A stretch of 64,000 nucleotides of DNA, from the NCBI GenBank assembly GCA_016721905.1, contig JADKHH010000037.1, forward strand, positions 1-64,000. The letters are read 5' to 3'. Shown here in pieces: positions 35,561 through 44,983 of the stretch; positions within the stretch are counted from its first letter, which is position 1; each line of letters begins with the position of its first letter. This DNA is from Candidatus Opimibacter skivensis. Its GTDB lineage: Bacteria > Bacteroidota > Bacteroidia > Chitinophagales > Saprospiraceae. The translations under genes and the position numbers were made by a program. The notes under the pieces were generated by a model. That model was not told the origin of the DNA and made no database searches. It saw only the letters and a program-made list of their open reading frames with translations.

Positions 35561-36076
35561 TATTCTCATATACGCTTTCCACGGCCCAACTTCCACCTCA
35601 TACTGCTTTGCAATGATCCTCGCGATCTGTGAGATGTGCGTCATGTCATGCGCAACCCATGAGGCAAGCAACTGCCCGAGAGTCACCGGACCAAATGCCG
35701 GATGAATACCTTCTTTGCGGAGATCTTCTTCTGTCAGGTCGGCAGCTACAAGGATCAGAATGTTTTCTAAGCGAAGTTGTTCGAATTGATGCAGTAACGA
35801 ATCAATTGATCGTCCTGCTGCAATCGCAAAATGTCCTGCACGATCAAATGGAATGAATTTTTTATCTGATGCATCATCCAGTATAATCCTCATTCGCGGT
35901 ATCCAATCCGTCTGTTCGCAAAAAATCAGGTGTGCTACGACTTCGTGCGGTGACCATGTATCAGGTCCTTCATTGGCATGCAGCCAGTTATCCTCCAGGT
36001 TTGCGACCAGCTCACGTATGGTTGCCGGCGTACGCGTGAGGATGGTTATGACAGATGTTATATCGACAGGGATCAT
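35546..36076 (-). CDS. DinB-family protein
   Basis: This 176-residue four-helix protein has the DinB/YfiT His-triad pattern: WSPHEVVAHLIFCEQTDWIPR in helix 2 and VTLGQLLASWVAHDMTHISQIARIIAKQY in the last helices. Members are metal-binding and include thiol transferases, but most are uncharacterised. The last residues (ILNNE) are encoded by a repeat word that also occurs twice downstream, so the C-terminus may have been reshaped by repeat expansion. Upstream lies the duplicated hairpin element. Confidence 0.85.
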   Translation of the reverse strand: MIPVDITSVITILTRTPATIRELVANLEDNWLHANEGPDTWSPHEVVAHLIFCEQTDWIPRMRIILDDASDKKFIPFDRAGHFAIAAGRSIDSLLHQFEQLRLENILILVAADLTEEDLRKEGIHPAFGPVTLGQLLASWVAHDMTHISQIARIIAKQYEVEVGPWKAYMRILNNE

Positions 36077-36103
36077 GAAACGAATTTATCAAAAGATTTT
36101 GAT

Positions 36104-36239
36104 TCTTACCTGCCGTTAAAAACGGCTTACATGATCCTTGCCTGGACATTGCTTCTTTTGATCCATCGTACGCGAGCGCAGGTACAACCTACGCTCAACT
36201 TTGCTTTTTTTTATTGAGGCCTGCGGCCTCAATAAATGA
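36104..36239. repeat. Structured element, copy 1
   Basis: Three hairpins in order: GCCGTT-AAA-AACGGC (36112-36126), GAGCGCAGGT-ACA-ACCTACGCTC (36174-36196, one mismatch), and a 12-bp stem around TTGAGGCC-TGC-GGCCTCAA (36210-36236). Between them is the conserved text CTTACATGAT...TTTTGATC...CGTACGCGAG. Confidence 0.8.
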
Positions 36240-36262
36240 GGATTCCGAAATGGAAATTTTGA

Positions 36263-36437
36263 ATGTTACCTTCCATCAAAAGATGGCTTACATGATTTTT
36301 TCCAGGACGATGCTTATTTTGATCTTTCGTACGCGAGTGCTTGCCTGCCTCTCCCCCCCCCTGCCCCGCAGCAACCACTTAGGTACAACCTAAGCTCAAC
36401 TTTGTTTTTTCTTGAGGCCTGCGGCCTCAATAGATGA
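36263..36437. repeat. Structured element, copy 2, with C-rich insertion
   Basis: The same order of hairpins: CCATC-AAAA-GATGG (36273-36286), CTTAGGT-ACA-ACCTAAG (36378-36394) and TTGAGGCC-TGC-GGCCTCAA (36412-36430). Stem sequences differ from copy 1 by paired changes. A C-rich insert of about 37 nt (36340-36376) sits in the 5' side of the second hairpin. Confidence 0.8.
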
Positions 36438-36496
36438 CATTGATTACCATCGTTTACCCTCTGGTCCCCCTTTCAGGGGGTAGGGGGTCAGTCAAA

Positions 36497-38008
36497 TCAA
36501 TAACCATTATTTTGCACCAGCGTCCCTCCCGTCAAATCAACCTCTGACTGTGGCAAGGGCAACAACACATGTTTGCTAGCCACAAAATTTGGCTGTACGA
36601 GAGACATCACTTCCGCTAATCGTCCCCAGCGGGCGAGATCAAACCAACGATTTTGCTCCATCGCCAACTCAACCCTGCGCTCATGATAGATACTTTCTCT
36701 CAGTTCTGATTTATCCACGGTGGTCACATTAGGTAGAATAAAATTATTGCTTCCTCGTGCACGTGTCCTCACCATATTGAGATATTCAAGTGCCTTGACC
36801 GGATTGTTTTCTTCATTATAGGCTTCGGCACCAAGTAAAAGAATGTCGGAATAACGTAGTATCCGAATATTGCCCGGCCCATTGTCCTGTAGACCTGAAT
36901 GCGCTGGCACCCATGCTTTCTGGTTGTATCGCTCATTGAGTACCTCCGGATTGTCTTCGACGATGGTAGATCCATCAGGAAGTACCTCTCCGACATAGAT
37001 GATCGTAGCCTGGCGACGTGGATCACCTGCTTCATATTCGGATACCAGATCATCACTTGGTCTGTTAAAACCCCAGCCAAGGTTGGGCACTCCTCTCACA
37101 CCCTGGATCATGTTGAAGGGAGTCGCCCCTGGTCCGACGATAGCTGCCTGTGAAGCAACAGCACTGATTTCAAATATACTCTCGTCACCATGCTCTCCTA
37201 CCGGTAAAAAATTGTCCGCATAACGGGCCAGCAGGGAATATTCACCAGAATTGATGATGGCATCACATTGCTCTATCACTTTTGGAAAATCATGCTGTAC
37301 AGCATATAGCTTTGCAAGTATACCTCTGGCCGCGCCTTTGGTAACACGCCCCAGGTCTGCTGAAGCATATTCATCTTTTTCTGGAAGTGCCTCAATCGCA
37401 GCGAGCAAATCAGTTTCAATAAAATCATAGACCAGCTCCTTCGAAGTGCGTTCCTGATTATAGTATTGATCGTCATTGAGGATCGTGGTGATCAATGGAA
37501 CATCACCATACCACTGCACCAACCTGAAATAGGCATATGCCCTGAGAAACCTACACTCACCAATCAGGCGCGCACGCAAGGTGGAATCCATTTCAATACC
37601 AGGTATGTTGTCGATCGCCAGGTTGGCGCGGAAGATCGCCTGATAATGTCCCAACCATGCGCCTGTAATCGCGGCATTGGTACCGTCAAACGTAAATTCA
37701 TCCAGCTCCAGCACATAGAGGGCGTCATTTGGTGTACTCCCTTTATCCGCATCATCACTGATGATATCTGTGATGCCGATCCATGGAAATGCGCACATCT
37801 CCCACGATCTGTATTGCTGGTAGACAGCATTGGTAGCCCATACTGCATGATCTGGTGTTTCAAAAAAAGTATCATACGTGAGCTGGCCCTTCGGCTTCCT
37901 TTCCAGGAAGTCTTCACTACAACTCACAGCCGTGAGCACCAGGAGTGCCATGATCATTCTCCAGCCTGTTGTCATTTTTATATCGGTTGATCGTGTTATA
38001 TTTTTCAT
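36497..38008 (-). CDS. SusD/RagB-family glycan-binding lipoprotein
   Basis: SusD proteins sit on top of the SusC barrel and capture oligosaccharides. The 503-residue protein has a lipobox (LVLTAVSC) after a hydrophobic N-terminus, then SEDFLERKPKGQLTYDTFF, TPR-like helices with GECRFLRAYAYFRLVQWYGDVPLI, and the C-terminal RYSDILLLGAEAYNEENNPVKALEYLNMVRTRA and ERRVELAMEQNRWFDLARWG. It is the last gene of the minus-strand PUL, 30 nt after susC. A start at the internal Met12 is also possible and would give a more typical signal peptide. Confidence 0.95.
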   Translation of the reverse strand: MKNITRSTDIKMTTGWRMIMALLVLTAVSCSEDFLERKPKGQLTYDTFFETPDHAVWATNAVYQQYRSWEMCAFPWIGITDIISDDADKGSTPNDALYVLELDEFTFDGTNAAITGAWLGHYQAIFRANLAIDNIPGIEMDSTLRARLIGECRFLRAYAYFRLVQWYGDVPLITTILNDDQYYNQERTSKELVYDFIETDLLAAIEALPEKDEYASADLGRVTKGAARGILAKLYAVQHDFPKVIEQCDAIINSGEYSLLARYADNFLPVGEHGDESIFEISAVASQAAIVGPGATPFNMIQGVRGVPNLGWGFNRPSDDLVSEYEAGDPRRQATIIYVGEVLPDGSTIVEDNPEVLNERYNQKAWVPAHSGLQDNGPGNIRILRYSDILLLGAEAYNEENNPVKALEYLNMVRTRARGSNNFILPNVTTVDKSELRESIYHERRVELAMEQNRWFDLARWGRLAEVMSLVQPNFVASKHVLLPLPQSEVDLTGGTLVQNNGY

Positions 38009-38038
38009 GATCGCTGATTTTAATCTGCTGATTAGATA

Positions 38039-41038
38039 TTAAAACTGGATTTCAATGCCGGCCTGCCATGATTTTGCAATCGGGTAGCCACCAAAATCAA
38101 ATCCCACTTCGTATGTGTTTCCGGCATTCGGAAACTCAGGTGAATACCCACTGTATTCCTGGCTCGTCCATATGTTGGTACCTGTCACATACACTCTCAA
38201 ACGGTCAATTTTCGCTTTTGACGAAACACCTGTCGGTATCGTATATCCAAGGCTGAGGCTTCTTAATCGGATGAAATCACCCTTTTCAATAAACCGATCG
38301 CTCACCTTATAGTTGTGTCCACCATTCGTTATACGTGGTTCAGTCTGAGAAGGGTTTTCCAACGTCCAACGATCTTCCACATGTTGCTCCCAATTGTATA
38401 CGCTAAACCTGAAGGTTTCCTTCGCATTGAATACATAATGACCACCCGCTCCGAGGATATCTGCATTGAAATCAAAGCCATTCCATTCGACACCTGCAGT
38501 GAAGCTGTATGTGATCTTTGGGATCGGACTGCCGAGATACACGCGGTCATCACCGTTTAATATTCCGTCCAGGTTGGTATCCTCATATCGGATATCACCT
38601 GGTTTTTCACCCCCGAGGGTCGGACTGCCGTCAATCTCTTCCTGGGTCTGGAAGATGCCTCCCACCTTATAACCGTAAAATGAACCGATGGGAAGACCAA
38701 CAATGGTATGACTCGCGGGCTCACCCTGCAGGAAGGCAGCGAAGATTTCACTGCGGCCTTCAGCGAGTTTTTCAACGGAGTTAGTCACCGGTGAAACGAT
38801 CACTCCGAAATTGTAAGCAACTGTTCCCCCTTGCCTCCAGTTTGCACTGATATCCCAGCCCTGGTTGTTGACTTGCGCGGTATTGACTACCGGATCAGCT
38901 TGTGATCCCACATAGTCCGGAATAGGTACCGCAGCTATGATATCATAGGTCTCCCGGTTATACCAATCGACTTCCATCGCGAGCCTGCCATCAAAAAATC
39001 CCATCTCAACACCGATATCCGCTTGCCTTGATGTCTCCCACTGCAGGTTAGCATTGGAAAGTGATAGTAGTGTAGCTCCCTGGTTGAGGCTCTCATCAGG
39101 TCCAAAAATTCCATAGAGGGCACTGCTTACTGCGCCTGTTGAAGGATAGCCAGATGCAGATGCCTGGTTACCAAGCACACCGTAGCTAGCTCTCAACTTC
39201 AACCGATCAAGGAAGTTAAGGCCTTGTACAAAGGATTCATCTGTCATGTTCCATCCGACACTTGCAGATGGGAAATTGCCGGTCCGGTTGGCTTTAGTAA
39301 AGCGACTGGATTTATCGCTACGCATGCTGACCGTGAGCAGGTATTTATTTTTGAAAGTATAGTTGACTCTAAAGAGTAAAGATGTGAGCGCTTCATCGTT
39401 TGCACCTTGAAAATTCATCTGCGTGGTATCATTGCCGGCGGAGAGATAGAGTATCTCATCTGCAGTGCCTGGAAAATTTTCGCGACTGCCTCCGAGCCAA
39501 AATCCATTACGTTCTTCAGCTGTATAACCGCCCAAGGCCGTGATGTGGTGCTCATTCCAGGTATGGTCATAGGTCAGTGTTTGTTCCCAGATCCAATCGT
39601 TCCTGTTCGGTTTCCCTTCTGTTCCGTTCGAAACACTTAACCGGTCATTTAAATTGAGTTGTGATGCGCTGACTTCAAACTTAGGCTCAAAGTATTCTGA
39701 CTGCCAGCTGATTTTATCAATTCCAAAATTGGTCCTGAATTTGAAATTTTTCAGGAACTTGATTTCACCATAGAGATTGCCGAACAGTCTCGAACCCGTA
39801 GTATGGTTGTCGCTTTTGTAATACAGATCGGCAGCAGGGTTGGCAATAGCTAATCCAAAAAATGTTGGGTCTGAAAAATCACCCGTTGAATCCCTGGGGG
39901 CATACACCGGAGGCATGCGATATGCCGTGTTGACTACACCGGGTGCCACGTCCTCTCTTGTGCTCGAATTGGAAAGGTTGTGCCCGATGGTCATATATGA
40001 ATTCAACTTGTACTCGCCATTGATCCGAAAGGTCAGGCGATCGTAATGTGAATTTTCAATGATGCCATCCTGCGAAAAATAGTTGGCACTGAAATTAAAC
40101 TGATATTGTTCCGAGCCTCCATTGGCAGAAAGGGAGACATTGGAGATTGGTGCCATTCTGAATATTTCATCCTGCCAGTTGGTCCCCTCACCTAGTGAAT
40201 CTGGATTTGGAAAAAATTGTTGGCCGCGTAAATCATTGTAGGCCGAGGCAAACTCTGCTGCATTGAGCAGGTCTATTTGTTTGGTGACTTGCTGCACACC
40301 ATAATATCCTGAAGCAGTAATGCTAGCCTTATCTCTGGTTTTTCCACCTTTGGTGGTGATCAATATGACACCATTCGCACCGCGACTTCCGTAGATGGCA
40401 GCAGCTGATGCATCTTTCAGCACCTCGATACTTTCTACATCTTCAGGATTGACATTGGAAGCGTCATAGGTGATCATTCCGTCTATCACATAGAGCGGAT
40501 TTGCATTGTTGAGTGTCCCGGTACCACGAATGCGTATGACCGCACCTGCGCCTGGTGTGCCTGATGAAGGAGCAACATATACCCCGGAAACTTTTCCCTG
40601 GAGCGCTTGCTCCACGTTAGCTGTTGGAATCCGGGCAATATCTTTTCCTTTGACAGATGAGACGGCACCAGTCAGGTCACTTTTTTTCTGGGTACCATAT
40701 CCTACCACGACTATCTGGTCAAATAAAGTAGCTTCTTCAGCCATCTTGACTTCGAGTTGATCGCGCCCGTCAAGTTTTATTTCCACAGTGGAATACCCTG
40801 TATACCTGAATATCAATGTAGGATCAGCACTGCTCACCACGAAGGTAAAACGGCCATCAAGGTCCGTGAGGGTGCCATGATCTGTCTGTGCTTCCAGGAT
40901 GGTCACACCGATCAGCGGCTCGTTGGAATTGGCATCGAGCACCAATCCTGTCACCGTGGTCTGCGCGATGGAGGTAAAAGGAAGCCACAACAGCGAATAG
41001 AGGAGGATTCGTAAAGTTTTCATTTGCATCTGGTTCAT
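38039..41038 (-). CDS. SusC/RagA-family TonB-linked outer membrane transporter
   Basis: This 999-residue TonB-dependent transporter imports oligosaccharides into the periplasm. After a signal peptide come a carboxypeptidase-regulatory-like domain (TTVTGLVLDANSNEPLIGVTI...GRFTFVV), the VVVGYGTQKKSDLTGAVSSV segment, a plug domain (NPLYVIDGM, EDVESIEVLKDASAAAIYGSRGANGVILITTKGG) and the barrel ending in aromatic F. It pairs with the SusD gene downstream. There is no N-terminal signalling (STN) domain, so regulation must come from elsewhere. Confidence 0.96.
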   Translation of the reverse strand: MNQMQMKTLRILLYSLLWLPFTSIAQTTVTGLVLDANSNEPLIGVTILEAQTDHGTLTDLDGRFTFVVSSADPTLIFRYTGYSTVEIKLDGRDQLEVKMAEEATLFDQIVVVGYGTQKKSDLTGAVSSVKGKDIARIPTANVEQALQGKVSGVYVAPSSGTPGAGAVIRIRGTGTLNNANPLYVIDGMITYDASNVNPEDVESIEVLKDASAAAIYGSRGANGVILITTKGGKTRDKASITASGYYGVQQVTKQIDLLNAAEFASAYNDLRGQQFFPNPDSLGEGTNWQDEIFRMAPISNVSLSANGGSEQYQFNFSANYFSQDGIIENSHYDRLTFRINGEYKLNSYMTIGHNLSNSSTREDVAPGVVNTAYRMPPVYAPRDSTGDFSDPTFFGLAIANPAADLYYKSDNHTTGSRLFGNLYGEIKFLKNFKFRTNFGIDKISWQSEYFEPKFEVSASQLNLNDRLSVSNGTEGKPNRNDWIWEQTLTYDHTWNEHHITALGGYTAEERNGFWLGGSRENFPGTADEILYLSAGNDTTQMNFQGANDEALTSLLFRVNYTFKNKYLLTVSMRSDKSSRFTKANRTGNFPSASVGWNMTDESFVQGLNFLDRLKLRASYGVLGNQASASGYPSTGAVSSALYGIFGPDESLNQGATLLSLSNANLQWETSRQADIGVEMGFFDGRLAMEVDWYNRETYDIIAAVPIPDYVGSQADPVVNTAQVNNQGWDISANWRQGGTVAYNFGVIVSPVTNSVEKLAEGRSEIFAAFLQGEPASHTIVGLPIGSFYGYKVGGIFQTQEEIDGSPTLGGEKPGDIRYEDTNLDGILNGDDRVYLGSPIPKITYSFTAGVEWNGFDFNADILGAGGHYVFNAKETFRFSVYNWEQHVEDRWTLENPSQTEPRITNGGHNYKVSDRFIEKGDFIRLRSLSLGYTIPTGVSSKAKIDRLRVYVTGTNIWTSQEYSGYSPEFPNAGNTYEVGFDFGGYPIAKSWQAGIEIQF

Positions 41039-41083
41039 TTTACTGATTAGAAACTAACATGGCATACAACCTGGTCATCGGGA

Positions 41084-43316
41084 TTACTGCACCAGCCGGA
41101 TTTCTTTTTTCTGCAACCGCTCTGAATCCGGACCGACCATCACCCAAAAGGCGCCTGGTTCGGCTTTGAAGGTCATATCGGCCGTATAAAAGGCAAGATC
41201 TTTACTGGTCAGTTTAAATGTAACCTTTTTACTCTCGCCCGGCGCCAGTTTTATTTTTCTCAAAGCCCTTGAGTTCCTTCAAAGGCCTTGTAACACTACC
41301 AACCAGGTCGCGTACATAGAACTGAACGATCTCTTCACCGGCTACAGATCCGGTATTTTTTACATTGACGGTAGCGATAATGGTATCGCTGAATGTATAA
41401 TCTTTACGTGTGACAATCATAGAATCGTAGGTGAAGGTGGTATAGCTCAATCCGTACCCAAATGGATACTGTGGCGAATTGACGATATCCTGGTATCTGG
41501 AATTCCATTTTGTATTGGGATCATATGGACGCCCGGTGTTTTTCAGATTATAATAAATCGGCACCTGGCCTATATCTCTTGGAAACGTCATCGTCAGTTT
41601 ACCCGATGGGTTGTAATCACCGTAGAGCACATCACCGATGGCTGGGCCTCCGCGTGAGCCAAGCCACCATGCTTCTACGATAGCCGAGGCATGTTCCGCT
41701 ATCCATGGGAATGTAAGTGGTCTTCCATTCATCAATACGACCACGACTGGTTTTCCGGTTGCGACCAATGCTTTAATAAACTGCTCTTGCACACCGGGTA
41801 TCGTAATATGAGCTCTTGACGATGCTTCACCACTCATGTCTTTACTTTCACCGATGACGGCAATGATAATATCTGCTTCGCGTCCGATTCGAACAGCTTC
41901 TGCGAAACCTGATGTGTCTGTACCTTCGATGGCACATCCTTTCGAGTGCATCAATTTGAAGCCATCCTTTGCTGCCCGCTCCTGGAATGCATCGAGTACG
42001 CTAACACATTTATCGCCTTCTCCAGCACCACTCCATGCGCCGATGAGATTACCTCTGTCGGCTGCTAGCGGGCCTACAAGGGCGATAGATTTTCCTTTTG
42101 TCAGTGGTAAGGTTTTATTGTTATTCTTTAGCAGCACGATTGATTTGCGTGCGATATCTCTCGCGGCATCGAGGTGAGCAGGAGCAAACACGACTGCCTT
42201 TTCACGTTGTTCGTTGCAATACTTAAATGGATCTTTAAATAATCCCAATTCAAACTTGATACGCAGGATCCGTCTGACGGCTTCATCCACCATTTTTTCG
42301 GAGACGATACCAGCGGCAATGGATTCCTTGAGATAGCGCTGAAACACTCCACCCTGCATATCCATATCTACACCGGCATTGGCAGCGAGTTCGCCTGCAT
42401 GTTTTTCATCAGCGGCAAATCCGTGATTGACCATCTCGTTAATGCTGGTATAATCAGTGACGATAAAACCTGTGAAGCCATTTTCTTTCCGCAGGACATC
42501 ACTGAGCAGCCACTTGTTACCTGTCGATGGGATGCCATCCAAATCATTGAAGGAAGTCATCACTGTCCTGGCTCCTGCCTCAATCCCTGCTTTGTAGGGA
42601 GGAAAGTAGAAGTCCCTGAAGGTGCGCTCACTCATATCGACCGTGTTGTAGTCGCGTCCTGCTATCGGTGCGCCATATCCGGCGAAGTGCTTGATGCAAG
42701 CGAGCACTTTGTCTGTTCCATTAAAATTATTCCCTTGAAATCCTTTCACCCTCGCGCGGGCCACCAGTGATCCCAGGTAAGGATCCTCCCCAGCTCCTTC
42801 CATGACACGACCCCAGCGCGGTTCGCGTGAGATGTCCACCATCGGTGCGAATGTCCAATGGAGGCCGGCGGCAGCAGATTCAGCGGCAGCTATAGAGGCT
42901 GATTGCTCCATCGCGGCCATATCCCAACTGCAGGACTCTGCCAGCGGTATAGGAAATATAGTCTTATACCCATGGATCACATCATATCCGAACAAGAGTG
43001 GTATACCTAGTCTGCTTTCGTTGACTGCGATCTCCTGCAGCTTGCGTGTGAACGCGACAGTGTGGCTATTGAACAATGAGCCACAATCTCCGCTTCGGAT
43101 GTCATTCTGATACCCCGCCTTTATAGTGGGCCCTGTTGATTCCCAATCCGTAGTATAGATGGTCATCTGTCCGATCTTCTCCTGGAGGGTCATCAGGGCG
43201 AGAACGCTGTCTACCTGAGTACTTATCCGATCAGAAGTTTTTACACTCTGAGCCGAGGTTTTACAACTTGCTATAATAAGCACTACTGCCAACAATGGCC
43301 AAATTCTCATGATCAT
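41084..43316 (-). CDS. GH3 beta-glucosidase lipoprotein, C-terminal frameshift
   Basis: The GH3 enzyme hydrolyses terminal beta-glucosyl units. A lipoprotein signal (VVLIIASC, Cys18) precedes the TIM barrel, with PLLFGYDVIHGY, WTFAPMVDISREPRWGR, CIKHFAGYG and the nucleophile Asp in GFIVTDYTS. Then come the second domain (KSIALVGPLAADRGNLIGAWSG) and the fibronectin-III-like end. Frame 1 stops at 41229, but after one indel in an A/T run near 41250-41262 the expected end (KIKLAPGESKKVTFKLTSKDLAFY...) continues to a stop at 41084. It is probably periplasmic or surface-bound and finishes oligosaccharide breakdown in the PUL. Confidence 0.92.
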
Positions 43317-43336
43317 GTTTTATTGTTTATCTGTTT

Positions 43337-43520
43337 ATTATGATGAGTTGATGGGTTGATGGGTTGATGGGTTTTCAAGTATTCCTATATAGTTGCATTA
43401 ATTTTGCATTTCCAAATCACTCACATCTCACATCTCACATCTCACATCTCACATCTCACATCTCACATCTCACATCTCACATCTCACATCTCACAACTCA
43501 CAATCTCACAACTCACATTT
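43337..43520. repeat. GTTGATGG octamers and a ten-unit CTCACAT array
   Basis: Octamers of GTTGATGG occupy about 43343-43372. From 43420 ten consecutive exact CTCACAT units run to 43489, followed by CTCACAA variants. The array is the longest of this family in the window and lies between the GH144-type and GH3 genes of the PUL. Confidence 0.9.
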
Positions 43521-43527
43521 TTCACTT

Positions 43528-44931
43528 TCATTTTTCACTTAACCAACCACCTTTAAACCCCGCTTTCTTCAACCCCGCCACGATATACGGATTCTTCTTC
43601 ATCACATTCCAGATCAGTTCAGACTGATGATTTTCGATCATGAGGAGAATGGGTCCCTGATCAATGCCTAGATAATCTACATCAAACCAACCATTGGGTG
43701 TTTCATCTGTCACGTACGTTAAGTTGAAAGCATCTTTAAAGCCATACTCACCTACGAGATCCTGATAGTAGGTATTCCACATATACTGTAAGGTGCTATC
43801 ACATATCCCAGGTTCATACGGATATGATCCTCCTGCTGCTGTAGGGGCAATCGTACCATCATCAACAGTCTGGATACTGGCTGCACCTCTGGCTCTGTAA
43901 TCATAAAAGGTCCATTGCTTTCCATCGACGTTCATCTTTGTGCTGGCAGGACCGTCACAAGCTGTGAGTCCCCAGCACCATTCACCATAGCCTTTTGCGC
44001 CCAGTGGATTAGCTATGCAATAATTACGATTTGAGATCGTCGCTCTGCGGCTGTTTTCAAAATAATCGATGCCTTTGCTTTGCATATACGCATCCTGGAT
44101 GCCTCTAAAATCAATCCACACATGACTATACTGATGTCCGAACAACGGATCAAACTGCACATTCTCCTGACCCTGGAATGAATCCCATGGATACGTTGAG
44201 CACCATTTTGTCCATGCTGTTGAATCGATCGGATGTGTCGGAGATCCCATCGCCATGATCACCAACACCATAGCCTCATTGTATCCCTTCCACTGCGCAG
44301 GAATAAATCCATGTTTCGGACTTGCACCAGGCGTCCCTTGCGGATGATAGCCCATCGACATGGTTTCGTTGCCATTCATCATCCAGTCCCACTCTACCCT
44401 GCGATACAATGCATCAGCTGTCTGACGTATCATCTTCTCTGTCTCATTGTTCTTGTCAAAATAAGACATCGCTGACAGGATGCCGGCCATGAGCAATCCG
44501 GTATCGATCGAAGACAATTCAACATCTTTAAAGCGCGTGGCTTTATCAAGTGTAAGGAAATGATAGAAGAAGCCTTTGAAGCCGGATACACCAGATGTTT
44601 CAGTTCCTTGCTGCAGGTTCCACAGTACCTGCAATGTCTTTAATGTGCGGTCAGCCGCGGCTTCCCTGGTCACATATTTTTTTTCTGCGCCGACGATATA
44701 TGCACTCAGGCCAAACCCGGTCGCAGCAATAGATGAAAATGTAAGGGTGGGATATCTGTCAGGAATCTGGTAGTTAGTACTATCAGCAAGTTCCCAGAAA
44801 TAATTGAACGTACGTTTTTGCAGCTCTTCAACGCTGTAAGGAACAGCTACATCCTTTTGGATATTTTTTACGGAGGTCTTGCATCCGGTGAGCAGGAGTA
44901 AAACCAGTAATGGGGTTCGGAGGAACCTCAT
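43528..44931 (-). CDS. Glycoamylase-like (GH144-type) lipoprotein, probable endo-beta-glucanase
   Basis: The mature protein is an (alpha/alpha)-barrel glycosidase of the PF10091 type, to which GH144 endo-beta-1,2-glucanases belong. Visible blocks are RTFNYFWELADSTNYQIPDRY, SIAATGFGLSAYIVGAEKKYVTR, VELSSIDTGLLMAGILSAMSYF, YNEAMVLVIMAMGSPTHPID, YGEWCWGLTACDGP, and YLGIDQGPILLMIENHQS near the end. The best start is 44931: it encodes a lipobox LLTGC (Cys17), whereas an upstream extension to 44997 would run through the terminator of the preceding gene. The PUL context with GH3 and SusCD supports beta-1,2-glucan or a related beta-glucan as substrate. Confidence 0.82.
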   Translation of the reverse strand: MRFLRTPLLVLLLLTGCKTSVKNIQKDVAVPYSVEELQKRTFNYFWELADSTNYQIPDRYPTLTFSSIAATGFGLSAYIVGAEKKYVTREAAADRTLKTLQVLWNLQQGTETSGVSGFKGFFYHFLTLDKATRFKDVELSSIDTGLLMAGILSAMSYFDKNNETEKMIRQTADALYRRVEWDWMMNGNETMSMGYHPQGTPGASPKHGFIPAQWKGYNEAMVLVIMAMGSPTHPIDSTAWTKWCSTYPWDSFQGQENVQFDPLFGHQYSHVWIDFRGIQDAYMQSKGIDYFENSRRATISNRNYCIANPLGAKGYGEWCWGLTACDGPASTKMNVDGKQWTFYDYRARGAASIQTVDDGTIAPTAAGGSYPYEPGICDSTLQYMWNTYYQDLVGEYGFKDAFNLTYVTDETPNGWFDVDYLGIDQGPILLMIENHQSELIWNVMKKNPYIVAGLKKAGFKGGWLSEK

Positions 44932-44937
44932 AAAAAA

Positions 44938-44969
44938 CAAATCGGGGAGGCAAAGACCTCCCCGATTTG
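44938..44969 (-). terminator. Strong terminator abutting the next start codon
   Basis: On the minus strand the stem pairs CAAATCGGGGAGG with CCTCCCCGATTTG around a 6-nt loop and is followed by a T-rich run that merges into the ATG at 44931. It lies 15 nt after the stop codon of the glycan-binding protein gene, so it could reduce read-through into the GH144-type gene. Confidence 0.85.
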
Positions 44970-44983
44970 AATCGTTGTGATAA

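Larger units (their letters stand above)
36077..36496. other. 420-nt non-coding region with a duplicated hairpin element
   Basis: No gene is seen between susD (ends 36497, minus) and the DinB-family gene (starts 36076, minus). Most of it is two copies of one structured element. The last 50 nt (36440-36496) contain GGTCCCCCTTTCAGGGGGTAGG, whose CCCCCT/AGGGGG arms could form a terminator-like hairpin for susD. Confidence 0.75.

Noticed and set aside
36210..36236. Intrinsic terminator at the GGCCTGCGGCC hairpin
   Set aside because: The T-run lies before the hairpin on the plus strand, and no T-run follows it on either strand. It is better seen as part of the repeated element.
43420..43515. CTCACAT array as a CRISPR
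   Set aside because: The unit is 7 nt, there are no unique spacers and no cas genes.
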